DNA of 64,000 nucleotides. Origin: Photobacterium angustum (GTDB taxonomy: Bacteria > Pseudomonadota > Gammaproteobacteria > Enterobacterales > Vibrionaceae). Location of the stretch: NCBI RefSeq assembly GCF_002954615.1, contig NZ_MSCJ01000003.1, forward strand, positions 62,001-126,000, given 5' to 3'. The notes under the pieces are model-generated. The model was not told where the DNA came from. It searched no databases and saw only the letters and a list, made by a program, of their open reading frames with translations. Made by a program: the position numbers and the translations under genes. Positions 52,827 to 61,400 of this stretch are shown one piece after another. The stretch's first letter is position 1. Each line of letters begins with the position of its first letter.

Positions 52827-54005
52827 TTAAAGTTCAATTAACTGAGACAAATTCTGTTGAATGTCTTTGCCCTTTTCAGCATCTTTAATACGGCTTTCCA
52901 TTTGCTCGGTTAATTGATCCATTTCTAAAATAGATTGCGCCATTTGCGGTAAAGCTTTAACTCGATACTGGCTAATATCATTTAATGCAGCATTAATATT
53001 TGAAAAGGCTTGTTTTAACTTACTGATATCTAATTGGCTCTCAGAAGCTTGTTTTTGGATACTGACCCCTTGATCTCGAAGTTGCTCACTGGTTTGTAAT
53101 ATCAGATCATTAGTAGTGTCATTAACAGCTTGGGTCGCATCTAATAGTTTTTTCTGATGTTGAAGTGCAATCGACATGACTGACGCTGTTTCAAGCGCAG
53201 ATACCGTCACATTTATCGCGCGATCAACACCTCGAATAAGCTCGCGGTTATTTTGCATGATAACTTCAGTGGTAATCACCGCTTGCTGATTAACAGCCAA
53301 TGTTTGCTGCAAATCCATCACACGCTGACGTAATGGAAATAACACCTGCTCTTGTAAAAACTTAACTTTGGTTTCTGTATTTTGGGCTGTCTCGATTGTT
53401 TGATTTACTTTCTCATCAAGCAATTGACCAAAACGAACATAATCTTCAAGCAGAAATGTTAACTCACGATAACGAATTTGATCGGCTTCAAGCGTGATAT
53501 TGTCACGTTGTAATTGTGCTTGACCGCCTCTAAGCGATTGCACAATATCCTTAATCACCCCTTCTGCCGTTTGATAACGTGAAAACCATTTCGCTATAGG
53601 GGTTCCAACAAAAGGAAGAAAGCTGAGTAAACGTCGTATCGTGCCCATGGTAAAGTCAGTACGATTGGGGTTAACCGCATTCACTTGTTGTTGCAAGTCT
53701 AATAAGCTTTTTGCTGTTCCACCACCATCTTGAGCATCATCAACTAACGTATGCAATGGGGTTTTCAATAACTGGCTACATTGAGCTAACTGACGACAAC
53801 TATCTTCACCTAAAGAGGTCATCAAGTTTGTCATGTCTCGTTGCTGCGTTAAATCACGTTCGCCGATAGCTAATAACATTGAAACGGTTTCTTCTACTTT
53901 CGTACTGATTTTATCGTGAGTTTCAGGAACTGATACTGGAATATCTAAGGCTTGTTTTACCGTATCAGGCGTCGCTACTATAAGAGTCGTATTTTCCTGT
54001 GCCAT
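52827..54005 (-). CDS. TelA-family (toxic anion resistance) protein
   Basis: The 392-residue cytoplasmic protein matches the TelA family by layout and pattern: a variable N-terminus (1-60), a conserved helical core with FLPFVGTPIAKWFSRYQTAEG (about 133-153), VKFLQEQVLFPLRQRVMDLQQ (about 219-239), and long coiled coils to about 370. The family is linked to tellurite resistance in some plasmids and to Ter/vWA stress modules, but the biochemical activity is unknown. In this operon it follows a membrane coiled-coil protein by 9 bp, so it may act at the inner membrane. Confidence 0.85.
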   Translation of the reverse strand: MAQENTTLIVATPDTVKQALDIPVSVPETHDKISTKVEETVSMLLAIGERDLTQQRDMTNLMTSLGEDSCRQLAQCSQLLKTPLHTLVDDAQDGGGTAKSLLDLQQQVNAVNPNRTDFTMGTIRRLLSFLPFVGTPIAKWFSRYQTAEGVIKDIVQSLRGGQAQLQRDNITLEADQIRYRELTFLLEDYVRFGQLLDEKVNQTIETAQNTETKVKFLQEQVLFPLRQRVMDLQQTLAVNQQAVITTEVIMQNNRELIRGVDRAINVTVSALETASVMSIALQHQKKLLDATQAVNDTTNDLILQTSEQLRDQGVSIQKQASESQLDISKLKQAFSNINAALNDISQYRVKALPQMAQSILEMDQLTEQMESRIKDAEKGKDIQQNLSQLIEL

Positions 54006-54014
54006 TGTTCATCC

Positions 54015-54824
54015 TTAACGAGTACTGTATTTTTGTGCGCGCTGTGCAAGTAGACGTAACTCTTCCATTGCCGTTTCTAATTCCATTCCTTGCTGCGATG
54101 AAAGAAGCGATATTTGAGAAAGTTGCGTTGTGACACGATCAAGCTCTGTCATTGCTTGTTCGTTTTCGATTAATACGGTTGTGATATGCTGATGAGCATC
54201 TTTATAGATAACAATTCGATGCTGCAAAGCATCTATTTTTTGTTCTAATAAGATTTGAGGCGATGTGATTTGTGTTAATTGGCAATTAAGATCACTGAGT
54301 TGCTGTTGAATATAGTCAATATCAATACCTGAGACGGCTTTAGTATTTACAATCACTGTCTGCAAATTATCTAACGCTCCAACAAAGACCGCTTCAGCCA
54401 TTGTGATATAGCGTGAATACGCTAATTCGTCCTTATTTAAGACCCTATCTAATACCTGCTGGAACGCATTGAATTTTAAACCTAATTGATCAACTTGCTT
54501 TAGCGCATCTTGCTGTTTTATTTGGCTTAGCTCTTGCTTTAAATCAACCAGCGTTTGCTCTCGTTGTTGTAATAAACTGCGATGATACTTCTCAACAATA
54601 GCCTTAGCATGAGAATTATAATTAACCTTATATCCCCACAGTAATTTACTAAAGCATAATGCAGTAGCTGCAATCGTGACTCCCCAGCTCAATAACTCAC
54701 CAGAGAACAATAAGCTATATACGGCTCCAATCGCGCCCACCACACCACTATATATAACAATCGGGTGTTGAATACTGTTTGAAATTACCTGATTTTTAAT
54801 AGCTTGAGGCGACAGAATATCCAA
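54015..54824 (-). CDS. Membrane-anchored coiled-coil protein
   Basis: The 269-residue protein starts at TTG 54824, preceded by AGGAAG. Two membrane helices lie in the N-terminal part (about 22-40 and 46-66, joined by a short turn). They are followed by about 190 residues of coiled coil rich in Gln and Leu (QQREQTLVDLKQELSQIKQQ near 89-108). The coiled coil would face the cytoplasm, where TelA, encoded next, could bind. No family is recognised. Confidence 0.7.
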   Translation of the reverse strand: MDILSPQAIKNQVISNSIQHPIVIYSGVVGAIGAVYSLLFSGELLSWGVTIAATALCFSKLLWGYKVNYNSHAKAIVEKYHRSLLQQREQTLVDLKQELSQIKQQDALKQVDQLGLKFNAFQQVLDRVLNKDELAYSRYITMAEAVFVGALDNLQTVIVNTKAVSGIDIDYIQQQLSDLNCQLTQITSPQILLEQKIDALQHRIVIYKDAHQHITTVLIENEQAMTELDRVTTQLSQISLLSSQQGMELETAMEELRLLAQRAQKYSTR

Positions 54825-54835
54825 TCTACTTCCTT

Positions 54836-56362
54836 TTAATAAGTTTCACTCATCAACGCAATTTCAACGCGCATTAATCTATTGGCATAACGGCGCTGAC
54901 TTTCCCCACTTAATTGAATTAATGGTTCATCACTTCCTTTACCAACAGCATGAATACGACTGGCTTCAAAGCCGAGTTGATTAACTAAATAGCTTTTTAC
55001 TGCCTTTGCGCGTTTGGCTGATAACTCGATATTTAAAGCTTTATCACCACGTAGTCCCGTATGACCTTCAACTAGAATTCGAAAATTCGGGTAATGCGAT
55101 AAACTTTCAGCAGTAAGATTAAGTTGCTGCTGACCGTTTGGTGTCAGTCGCTCGCTACCACTAGAGAAAATAACTGGACGGGTTTTCAACGTGCCTATTT
55201 CACTCATATGTGCCCATTGCTTTGCACTTAATGCAGCAAATACTTCGCTAACTGGCCTGTGTGATGGTTCATTTAAAGCAATATCATTAAGTGTTTGTTG
55301 TACAGTTTGAATGGGAGGGGAATGTATTATCCTATAAGGATCATTATTGGGTAACCATTGTTGTGGCGTTGCTGATGTATCATTGATAATTGTAATAGTG
55401 CTATCGATGGTATCGAATAGTAACTGGGATTGACTAAACCAAGCAGAGACGTTGTCGTTGAGCCCTATCCATCGTACACCGTTAAGCAACTGCTTAACTT
55501 GAGTATTCGGTAAGTCTGTAATACTTTCGAGCTCTTGAACTAATACATTAGGATTATCACGATAATATTTAAGTACCTTAAAATAGGTTGCTAATACGCG
55601 ATCAAGTATTTCAGGCTTATTTTTAATCACGGCTTTATTGGCAAGAAGTACATCAACAATTAAGTTTTTCGTATCATCAGTACTAATAATGGTTTCAAAA
55701 TTACCTTCGGCAAGCGCGGTTGACACGTCAGGCTCCCACAATACAGCAACATCTAATTTGCCTTCGATTAATTGTGATAACGCATCGCTTGAGCCAGCAG
55801 TCGCAACTCGTTTAACGTTGTTAGATTTAAAAAGATTAAGATCGAAGTGAGAAGATATCGCGCTCAGTAAGTGTTCACTGGGTGAATCATGAGTGTAACC
55901 AATCGATAAGGATTTATTCGTTTTCAAATCATTGATCGACGTAACAACATCGGTATTCGCGACAATAGCATCGCCACCATGTGACTCATCAATGACAGCT
56001 ACGATACTGGCTGGGTAACGGTATACTTTACCAGATGTAATATAAGCATCCACACTTGCAACGGCAAAATCTAATTCACCGTTTGCTATACCTTCCATAC
56101 GTTGGGAGTAATCAGCGCCATCATCAATACAAGATAAACGATAACCTTCATTGCGTAATAATCGTCGCATTTCTTTAGAGCATAGTGGGTAATAGCCAAC
56201 CCAGTTATCCATCCCTATTTTTATTACACCTTTGGTATTACGCGCATCCGATGTATCAGCATAAACATGATCATCAATATGGGGCTGTAAAAACTTATAG
56301 CTAATTAACCCCATTACCCCTAGCACTAAAATAAAAAGAGCAAACTTACTATGCTTTTGCAT
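54836..56362 (-). CDS. Solute-binding protein fused to an OmpA peptidoglycan-binding domain
   Basis: The 508-residue protein has an N-terminal membrane anchor or signal (about 7-24) and a periplasmic NMT1/SsuA-type binding domain (about 45-275, with IKIGMDNWVGYYPLC and LDVAVLWEPDVSTAL). A linker follows (about 275-395), then a C-terminal OmpA-like domain (about 398-508). In the last, the Arg of LSAKRA (R451) is kept, but the Asp of the GHTD motif, which contacts diaminopimelate, is Gly436 (GHTG). There is no ABC permease or ATPase in the operon, so binding is probably for sensing rather than uptake. A second fusion of the same kind is two genes upstream. Confidence 0.78.
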   Translation of the reverse strand: MQKHSKFALFILVLGVMGLISYKFLQPHIDDHVYADTSDARNTKGVIKIGMDNWVGYYPLCSKEMRRLLRNEGYRLSCIDDGADYSQRMEGIANGELDFAVASVDAYITSGKVYRYPASIVAVIDESHGGDAIVANTDVVTSINDLKTNKSLSIGYTHDSPSEHLLSAISSHFDLNLFKSNNVKRVATAGSSDALSQLIEGKLDVAVLWEPDVSTALAEGNFETIISTDDTKNLIVDVLLANKAVIKNKPEILDRVLATYFKVLKYYRDNPNVLVQELESITDLPNTQVKQLLNGVRWIGLNDNVSAWFSQSQLLFDTIDSTITIINDTSATPQQWLPNNDPYRIIHSPPIQTVQQTLNDIALNEPSHRPVSEVFAALSAKQWAHMSEIGTLKTRPVIFSSGSERLTPNGQQQLNLTAESLSHYPNFRILVEGHTGLRGDKALNIELSAKRAKAVKSYLVNQLGFEASRIHAVGKGSDEPLIQLSGESQRRYANRLMRVEIALMSETY

Positions 56363-56376
56363 ATATGACCTTTTTC

Positions 56377-57156
56377 TTAATTAAAACTAGCGACATCAAA
56401 CTCTGCAGATTCTGCTAATACATTTTTTAGCCCTGCTAACAGTTTTTCTGGGTTATTAGCCGATTGGTAATAGGTGATCCCTTTTGCATTAAGCGCATGT
56501 TGCTCACCAATGCAAAAGCCTATGGTATGAATGGTAACGGGTGAGTCACGGTAGATACGATTAATCGCAGGTTGTGGATTTTCTCCTTGGCTTGCATCAC
56601 CATCGGTAACAATCACAACGTTATATTCCCCATAACCCAATTGTTTACTGGCTTGACGCTCTAATGCTGCGTAGCTCGAATCTAGAGAGCTTTTTAATGG
56701 TGTTGCACCACCAGCTGTTACATCATAAATCGCTTGTTTTAATGTCGCTCGATTATTATTGCCAAGTGGTACACGCAATGACGCATCTTTATTATCAAAA
56801 ACATATAACCCGACATTGGCTGAATTAGGAATATCGTTAATAAATGTTTGTATTGCTTGCTTTGCCGCGACAATTTTCTTTTGCCCATTACCACAATTAG
56901 TATTATCCATCGAACCGCTACCATCAAAAATTAGTAGGTAGTTAGTCGCCAGCCAATTATCGGAAACGAGTGCATTATCATTATTTAATGCTGGCCAATC
57001 ATTTTTTAATGCGTCAAATCCATATCCACTTGATGCATCTGTTTTGTTTATCTGTGCACTACTGTCTTTTGATCCTGTCGAGTTAACCCCAGAGCTCGGT
57101 TTAAAAAACACCACAGCAAAAGCAATAAGGCAGCAAGAATAAATTATAAATCTCAT
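56377..57156 (-). CDS. Membrane-anchored VWA-domain protein
   Basis: The 259-residue protein has an N-terminal membrane anchor (about 3-19, with two Cys) and a periplasmic von Willebrand A domain (about 72-250). The MIDAS is complete: D78-G-S80-G-S82, T151 (GGATPL) and D184 (VTDGDA). VWA domains with intact MIDAS bind metal and protein partners. It lies between the two SBP-OmpA genes with gaps of 11 and 14 bp, so it most likely binds one of them or a shared partner in the periplasm. Confidence 0.82.
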   Translation of the reverse strand: MRFIIYSCCLIAFAVVFFKPSSGVNSTGSKDSSAQINKTDASSGYGFDALKNDWPALNNDNALVSDNWLATNYLLIFDGSGSMDNTNCGNGQKKIVAAKQAIQTFINDIPNSANVGLYVFDNKDASLRVPLGNNNRATLKQAIYDVTAGGATPLKSSLDSSYAALERQASKQLGYGEYNVVIVTDGDASQGENPQPAINRIYRDSPVTIHTIGFCIGEQHALNAKGITYYQSANNPEKLLAGLKNVLAESAEFDVASFN

Positions 57157-57167
57157 ATCATGCCTAC

Positions 57168-58883
57168 TTATAAAGGTTGGAATACATCAGATTCAGCTTC
57201 TAACTGAATAATACGAAAGACGACACGCATATTTGATCGCCACTCAGATTCAGTTGCAGGAGCACAAGGTTCATTACCACACATCCCTGTTTTTGGATTA
57301 CCAAAACCATGACCAACTAAAGCAAACTGACTCGCATCTAAAGCAATGCCTTGATCGGTAGCGTATGTTAATACGCTTTGTTTAACGCTTTGCGCACGCG
57401 ATAAGCTGATATTGCGGTTGGATTGTTTAATACGGTTTAACACCACACCGGTTTCGCCTTTTTTCTTAGAGCGTAAATATTTCAAAGGATCACTGTGACC
57501 TTCAACAGTGATCACCGCACCACCATAAGTAGAGGCCAATTCAATTACACGCTTAAACTCTGTTTGATATAGCGACGAATTAAAGTTGTTTTGATTAGGC
57601 TGAAAAGCGACTTCAAAAGAAAACAGTTCGCCATCTGCCAATGAATTCTGTTGCTGTTTCTTTGCAACCACTGAAGCGACACGCTCACTGTTAAAACGTG
57701 ATTTATTATTAAACTCAATATCAGCACCTAATTGGGTAAAATCCCAATTTGCTAATTGAGGAAGTGAGGAAGCTGACGTTAAACCGAGTCGCTTTAACGT
57801 CGTTTGGATTTCTTTACTGACTTTCGTAATATTTCTTGGGTACGCCATGTCACTAAACAATTGCTTATTAGCGTTAATATCTAAATGCTCTGCGTCAGCA
57901 TAAAGCCCTTTTATATCTTCTATTGCATCGGGAGAATCAAGCAACAGATCAGCAGAATAAGACAATAACGGTGTCAATTTTGCGTTTTGAGCGTTCGCAT
58001 TATTAAACAAAACCTTCACTTCATCTGTTGCGCTATTTAACGCTTTTACAAAATTCATTACGTCACTGCGATGGCTATTAAAATAATCCGCTCGCACCGC
58101 ATAAACATCCGCTATCACTCGGTTAGCCGTTTTAGTTGACATTAATATCTTCGCGCCTTTAACCGAATCTTCAGATCCAGTACCTACAGCTCCCCCCGAT
58201 GTCAGTGCTAACGCATCAGGTAGAATTACAAATACAGCATCGACATCATTTTCATATAGCGCACTGGCTGGGCTATTATTCGTTCCAGTAAGATCGGGCA
58301 ACCATTTAATGGTGACATCATCAGGTGTTAATCCTGCATCTTTTAATACAGCTCCCATATAATCCACATGCGGACCATACGCTTGAAGCGCAATCGTCTT
58401 ACCTTTTAAATCTGCCACGGTACGAATAGTTGGTTTAACAACTAAAGCATCACCACCTGATGACCAAGATAATTGATGAATAATAATAGGGGTAACAGAA
58501 GGATTGCTGACGAGTAAATCAGAAGCAGCATTAACCATCCCTAATGTTCCGCGAAGGTATGGCGTTTTTCCTGATAGGTAATTCGTGAGCTGATCTGAAA
58601 ATTTATCATTTCGATTTAATCTAAATTTCAGTCCATAACTAGAAAAAAGAGAATTACTTGAGGTGATCGATTGGCTACCATTCGCATAAATCGTATTAAT
58701 ATCTGCGCCCCAAGTAATCACTGGCAGTTCAAAAGTCTGTTCATTAACTTTTGAAACTGGCGTATTAATAAGTTGGGCAAGTGGTATTGGATTTATATAT
58801 TGGGGTTTTGCTGCAGCAAACGTTGAAATCAATACAGCCAACAAAAAAAGCCAATACCGAAAATATCTGATCATCAATCCCAT
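57168..58883 (-). CDS. Solute-binding protein fused to an OmpA peptidoglycan-binding domain
   Basis: The ATG at 58883 (GGGGGA six bases upstream) is chosen over 58991, which would put 36 extra residues before the signal peptide. The 571-residue product has a signal sequence (about 4-25, LLAVLISTFAAA) and a type-2 solute-binding domain (about 45-330, with VADLKGKTIALQAYG and NDVDAVFVILPDA). A linker follows, and then a C-terminal OmpA domain (about 425-570). The diaminopimelate-binding pair is kept: Asp in EGHSDP and Arg in LSRAQ, separated by an unusually long insertion. It is the first gene of the six-gene operon. Confidence 0.78.
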   Translation of the reverse strand: MGLMIRYFRYWLFLLAVLISTFAAAKPQYINPIPLAQLINTPVSKVNEQTFELPVITWGADINTIYANGSQSITSSNSLFSSYGLKFRLNRNDKFSDQLTNYLSGKTPYLRGTLGMVNAASDLLVSNPSVTPIIIHQLSWSSGGDALVVKPTIRTVADLKGKTIALQAYGPHVDYMGAVLKDAGLTPDDVTIKWLPDLTGTNNSPASALYENDVDAVFVILPDALALTSGGAVGTGSEDSVKGAKILMSTKTANRVIADVYAVRADYFNSHRSDVMNFVKALNSATDEVKVLFNNANAQNAKLTPLLSYSADLLLDSPDAIEDIKGLYADAEHLDINANKQLFSDMAYPRNITKVSKEIQTTLKRLGLTSASSLPQLANWDFTQLGADIEFNNKSRFNSERVASVVAKKQQQNSLADGELFSFEVAFQPNQNNFNSSLYQTEFKRVIELASTYGGAVITVEGHSDPLKYLRSKKKGETGVVLNRIKQSNRNISLSRAQSVKQSVLTYATDQGIALDASQFALVGHGFGNPKTGMCGNEPCAPATESEWRSNMRVVFRIIQLEAESDVFQPL

Positions 58884-59012
58884 TGTTTCCCCCATTACAA
58901 CAGTCAAAAACGTAACTACGCTTTTTTGAGTAATAGGTACCATACCGGATAAAAAATACGCGTCAGGCTTGTAGCACGAAACATATGCCAATTTGCGATT
59001 GAATTCATAGTA

Positions 59013-59040
59013 ATTATATAAACTATTTTTTGACTTTCAG
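59013..59040 (-). promoter_or_regulatory. Candidate promoter of the SBP-OmpA/TelA operon
   Basis: On the minus strand a -10 TATAAT (59013-59018) lies 16 bp after CTGAAA (59035-59040), a weak -35. It sits about 130 bp upstream of the chosen start of the first gene. Confidence 0.35.
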
Positions 59041-59330
59041 TTTTTCTAGATAACGCGCATTGAATGCTCATTCACTAAAAACAATGAAACTTGCTTATAC
59101 ATATGTATTTTAATGTCATTCATTCACTACCAATGTAATTGTTGTGCGTTTTGTTTGAGTCATGTCCGTATATTGTTAACTCAACGTCAAATCAACCCGC
59201 GCAATAAAACACCTTTCAATTCCATGACATTTAGCTTGTGAATGCATCATATTCTCCCCATCAGCAGTTAGTGACATTCAAGAGTTAGAGTATTAGCTCT
59301 TGAAAAACCAATAAAAATATAAAGGAAATT
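59041..59330. other. Divergent intergenic region
   Basis: About 290 bp between the operon promoter and the barrel gene. It must carry the promoter of the latter. No other structure is clear. Confidence 0.45.
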
Positions 59331-59903
59331 ATGATGAAAAAGATTCTATTACCATTAGCACTTGTTCTTACAACAGCATCTGGCGTAGCACTTGCCGATC
59401 AGACAGGTCCATACGTAGGTGCAAGCCTTGGTAATGCAACAACGGATCTTAAAGCTGACCATTGGGAACATAACTACGACGAAAATGTAGTTGCATACGG
59501 CTTATACGGTGGTTACAACTTCACTGAAAATCTTGGTCTTGAAGCAACATTAGGCCAAACTGGCGAACAAGATAACATTAAAAAAGGTTACGCGACTCTG
59601 ACTCCTCGCGTAATGATGCCACTTAATGATCAGTTATCCCTATTTGCAAAAGCAGGTGTCGCTTACGTTGCTGTTGATGGCGATTACGATGGCATCGGCA
59701 ATATGAACCGTCACGATATTGATGTTGATGGTTTTGGCTGGACTGCAGGTGCGGGTGTTAACTTTGCTGTTGCTGAACACATCGATCTTCGTGCTGGCAT
59801 TGATTATCTATCAACAGATCTTGAAAAAGCGGATAACGACAAAGATTTAAACATCGACTCAGAAACAACGATGTACTACGTAGGTGTTAACTACAATTTC
59901 TAA
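59331..59903 (+). CDS. Outer-membrane OmpA-like beta-barrel (porin family)
   Basis: The 190-residue protein has a signal peptide (about 1-22, ending ALA) and eight amphipathic strands (GPYVGASLGNA first, YYVGVNYNF last, with the C-terminal Phe signature). It matches the small 8-stranded OMP_b-brl type without a peptidoglycan domain. AAGG lies upstream of two adjacent ATG codons, 59331 and 59334; either may be used. It is divergent from the SBP-OmpA operon, so they may be co-regulated, but this is not shown. Confidence 0.82.
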   Translation: MMKKILLPLALVLTTASGVALADQTGPYVGASLGNATTDLKADHWEHNYDENVVAYGLYGGYNFTENLGLEATLGQTGEQDNIKKGYATLTPRVMMPLNDQLSLFAKAGVAYVAVDGDYDGIGNMNRHDIDVDGFGWTAGAGVNFAVAEHIDLRAGIDYLSTDLEKADNDKDLNIDSETTMYYVGVNYNF

Positions 59904-59927
59904 TGTAGTGTGATCATCTCTAATTGA

Positions 59928-59961
59928 AAAAAAGCCATTAACAGACGTTAATGGCTTTTTT
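59928..59961 (+). terminator. Terminator of the barrel gene
   Basis: AAAAAGCCATTAAC / GTTAATGGCTTTTT pair perfectly over 14 bp with a 4-nt loop and a T-run. Confidence 0.92.
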
Positions 59962-60372
59962 CATTATTGCAGTAAAACACGTTAGATATTTTTACCCAAT
60001 CTCATTTTTGTGGAATTTTTATTCGTTTACCTCTCTAAAAATGAGCATATGATCAACCTTAAGATCATCCGCTCAGCATTTAAAACCAAAGTTATTCTAG
60101 TTAGGAGCAACATCTCGCGGTTAACTTCAATTTAACCCACTTTTATTGGGATCCAAACAGGATTTATTCGCATTTTGAATTGACAAAAACACTGAAAAAG
60201 TCAATTATCAATTCATCAAATGCTCTTACATAAACCATTCGCTCACAATGTGTGTAAATGGCTTTGTATGAACAGGTTAAGAATAAGTAATAAATTCTTT
60301 TGAGCATGACAGCATTTCACGTTATAAATAGTGGCTGGCATGGCATGAGCCCTATAGATAAGGTCAATAGAT
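59962..60372 (+). other. 411-bp region upstream of tal
   Basis: No gene is visible. There is an inverted repeat AATTGAC-N15-GTCAATT at 60178-60206. The tal promoter must lie here but cannot be fixed by eye. Confidence 0.45.
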
Positions 60373-61323
60373 ATGAGCACAAAATTAGAACAACTACGCG
60401 CACTAACTACTGTTGTAGCAGATACTGGCGATATTAAAGATATTAAAAAATACCAACCAGAAGACGCAACAACTAACCCATCTTTGATCTTAAAAGCGGC
60501 ACAAATCGCTGAATACGCACCACTTATCGATGCTTCTATCGCTTATGCAAAATCACAAGGTGATGATAAAGCACAACATGTACAAGATACTTGCGACATG
60601 CTTGCAGTAAGCATTGGTAAAGAAATTCTTAACGTTGTACCAGGCCGTATTTCAACTGAAGTTGATGCACGCCTTTCTTACGATACAGAAGGCAGTGTTA
60701 CTAAAGCACGTCAACTTATCAAAATGTACAACGATGCTGGTATCAGCAACGATCGTATCCTAATCAAACTAGCTTCTACTTGGGAAGGTATCCGTGCAGC
60801 GGAAATCCTAGAAAAAGAAGGTATCAACTGTAACCTAACGCTTCTATTCTCTTTTGCGCAGGCTCGTGCTTGTGCTGAAGCTGGCGTATTCCTTATTTCG
60901 CCATTCGTTGGTCGTATTATGGACTGGTACAAAGCGAAAGAAGGTCGTGATTTTGCACCACAAGAAGATCCAGGTGTGATTTCTGTAACGAATATCTATA
61001 ACTACTACAAAGAACACGGTTACAATACCGTAGTTATGGGCGCAAGCTTCCGTAATACTGGTGAAATTCTTGAACTAGCAGGTTGTGACCGTTTAACGAT
61101 TAGTCCACAACTTCTTCAAGAACTAGAAGAAGCACAAGGTGACGTTGTTGAGAAATTAAAAGCAACAACTGATCTGAAAGATCGTCCAGCAGCAATGACA
61201 CATGCTGAGTTCCTATGGGAACATAATCAAGATCCAATGGCAGTTGAGAAACTAGCGGAAGGTATCCGTAACTTCGCAATTGACCAAGGTAAACTTGAAG
61301 CTATGATTGCAGAGCGTCTTTAA
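60373..61323 (+). CDS. tal: Transaldolase
   Basis: The 316-residue protein is a normal-length class B transaldolase. The start [20 protein letters not shown] and the motifs [13 protein letters not shown] (about 27-39), [14 protein letters not shown] with the Schiff-base Lys132, and [27 protein letters not shown] (about 154-180) are all typical. It exchanges a dihydroxyacetone unit between sedoheptulose-7-phosphate and glyceraldehyde-3-phosphate in the cytosolic pentose phosphate pathway. It lies 77 bp before tkt, and the two together make the non-oxidative branch. Confidence 0.96.
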   Translation: MSTKLEQLRALTTVVADTGDIKDIKKYQPEDATTNPSLILKAAQIAEYAPLIDASIAYAKSQGDDKAQHVQDTCDMLAVSIGKEILNVVPGRISTEVDARLSYDTEGSVTKARQLIKMYNDAGISNDRILIKLASTWEGIRAAEILEKEGINCNLTLLFSFAQARACAEAGVFLISPFVGRIMDWYKAKEGRDFAPQEDPGVISVTNIYNYYKEHGYNTVVMGASFRNTGEILELAGCDRLTISPQLLQELEEAQGDVVEKLKATTDLKDRPAAMTHAEFLWEHNQDPMAVEKLAEGIRNFAIDQGKLEAMIAERL

Positions 61324-61342
61324 TCGCTTAATTAAGTATTCC

Positions 61343-61366
61343 AGAAAGCGGCCTTTGCCGCTTTCT
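61343..61366 (+). terminator. Hairpin between tal and tkt
   Basis: AGAAAGCGG / CCGCTTTCT pair perfectly over 9 bp with a 6-nt loop, but no T-run follows. It is probably a partial attenuator or mRNA-processing stem, not a full stop. Confidence 0.5.
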
Positions 61367-61400
61367 TAAGTTTAAATCTCATATATTTGGTGGAAACACT

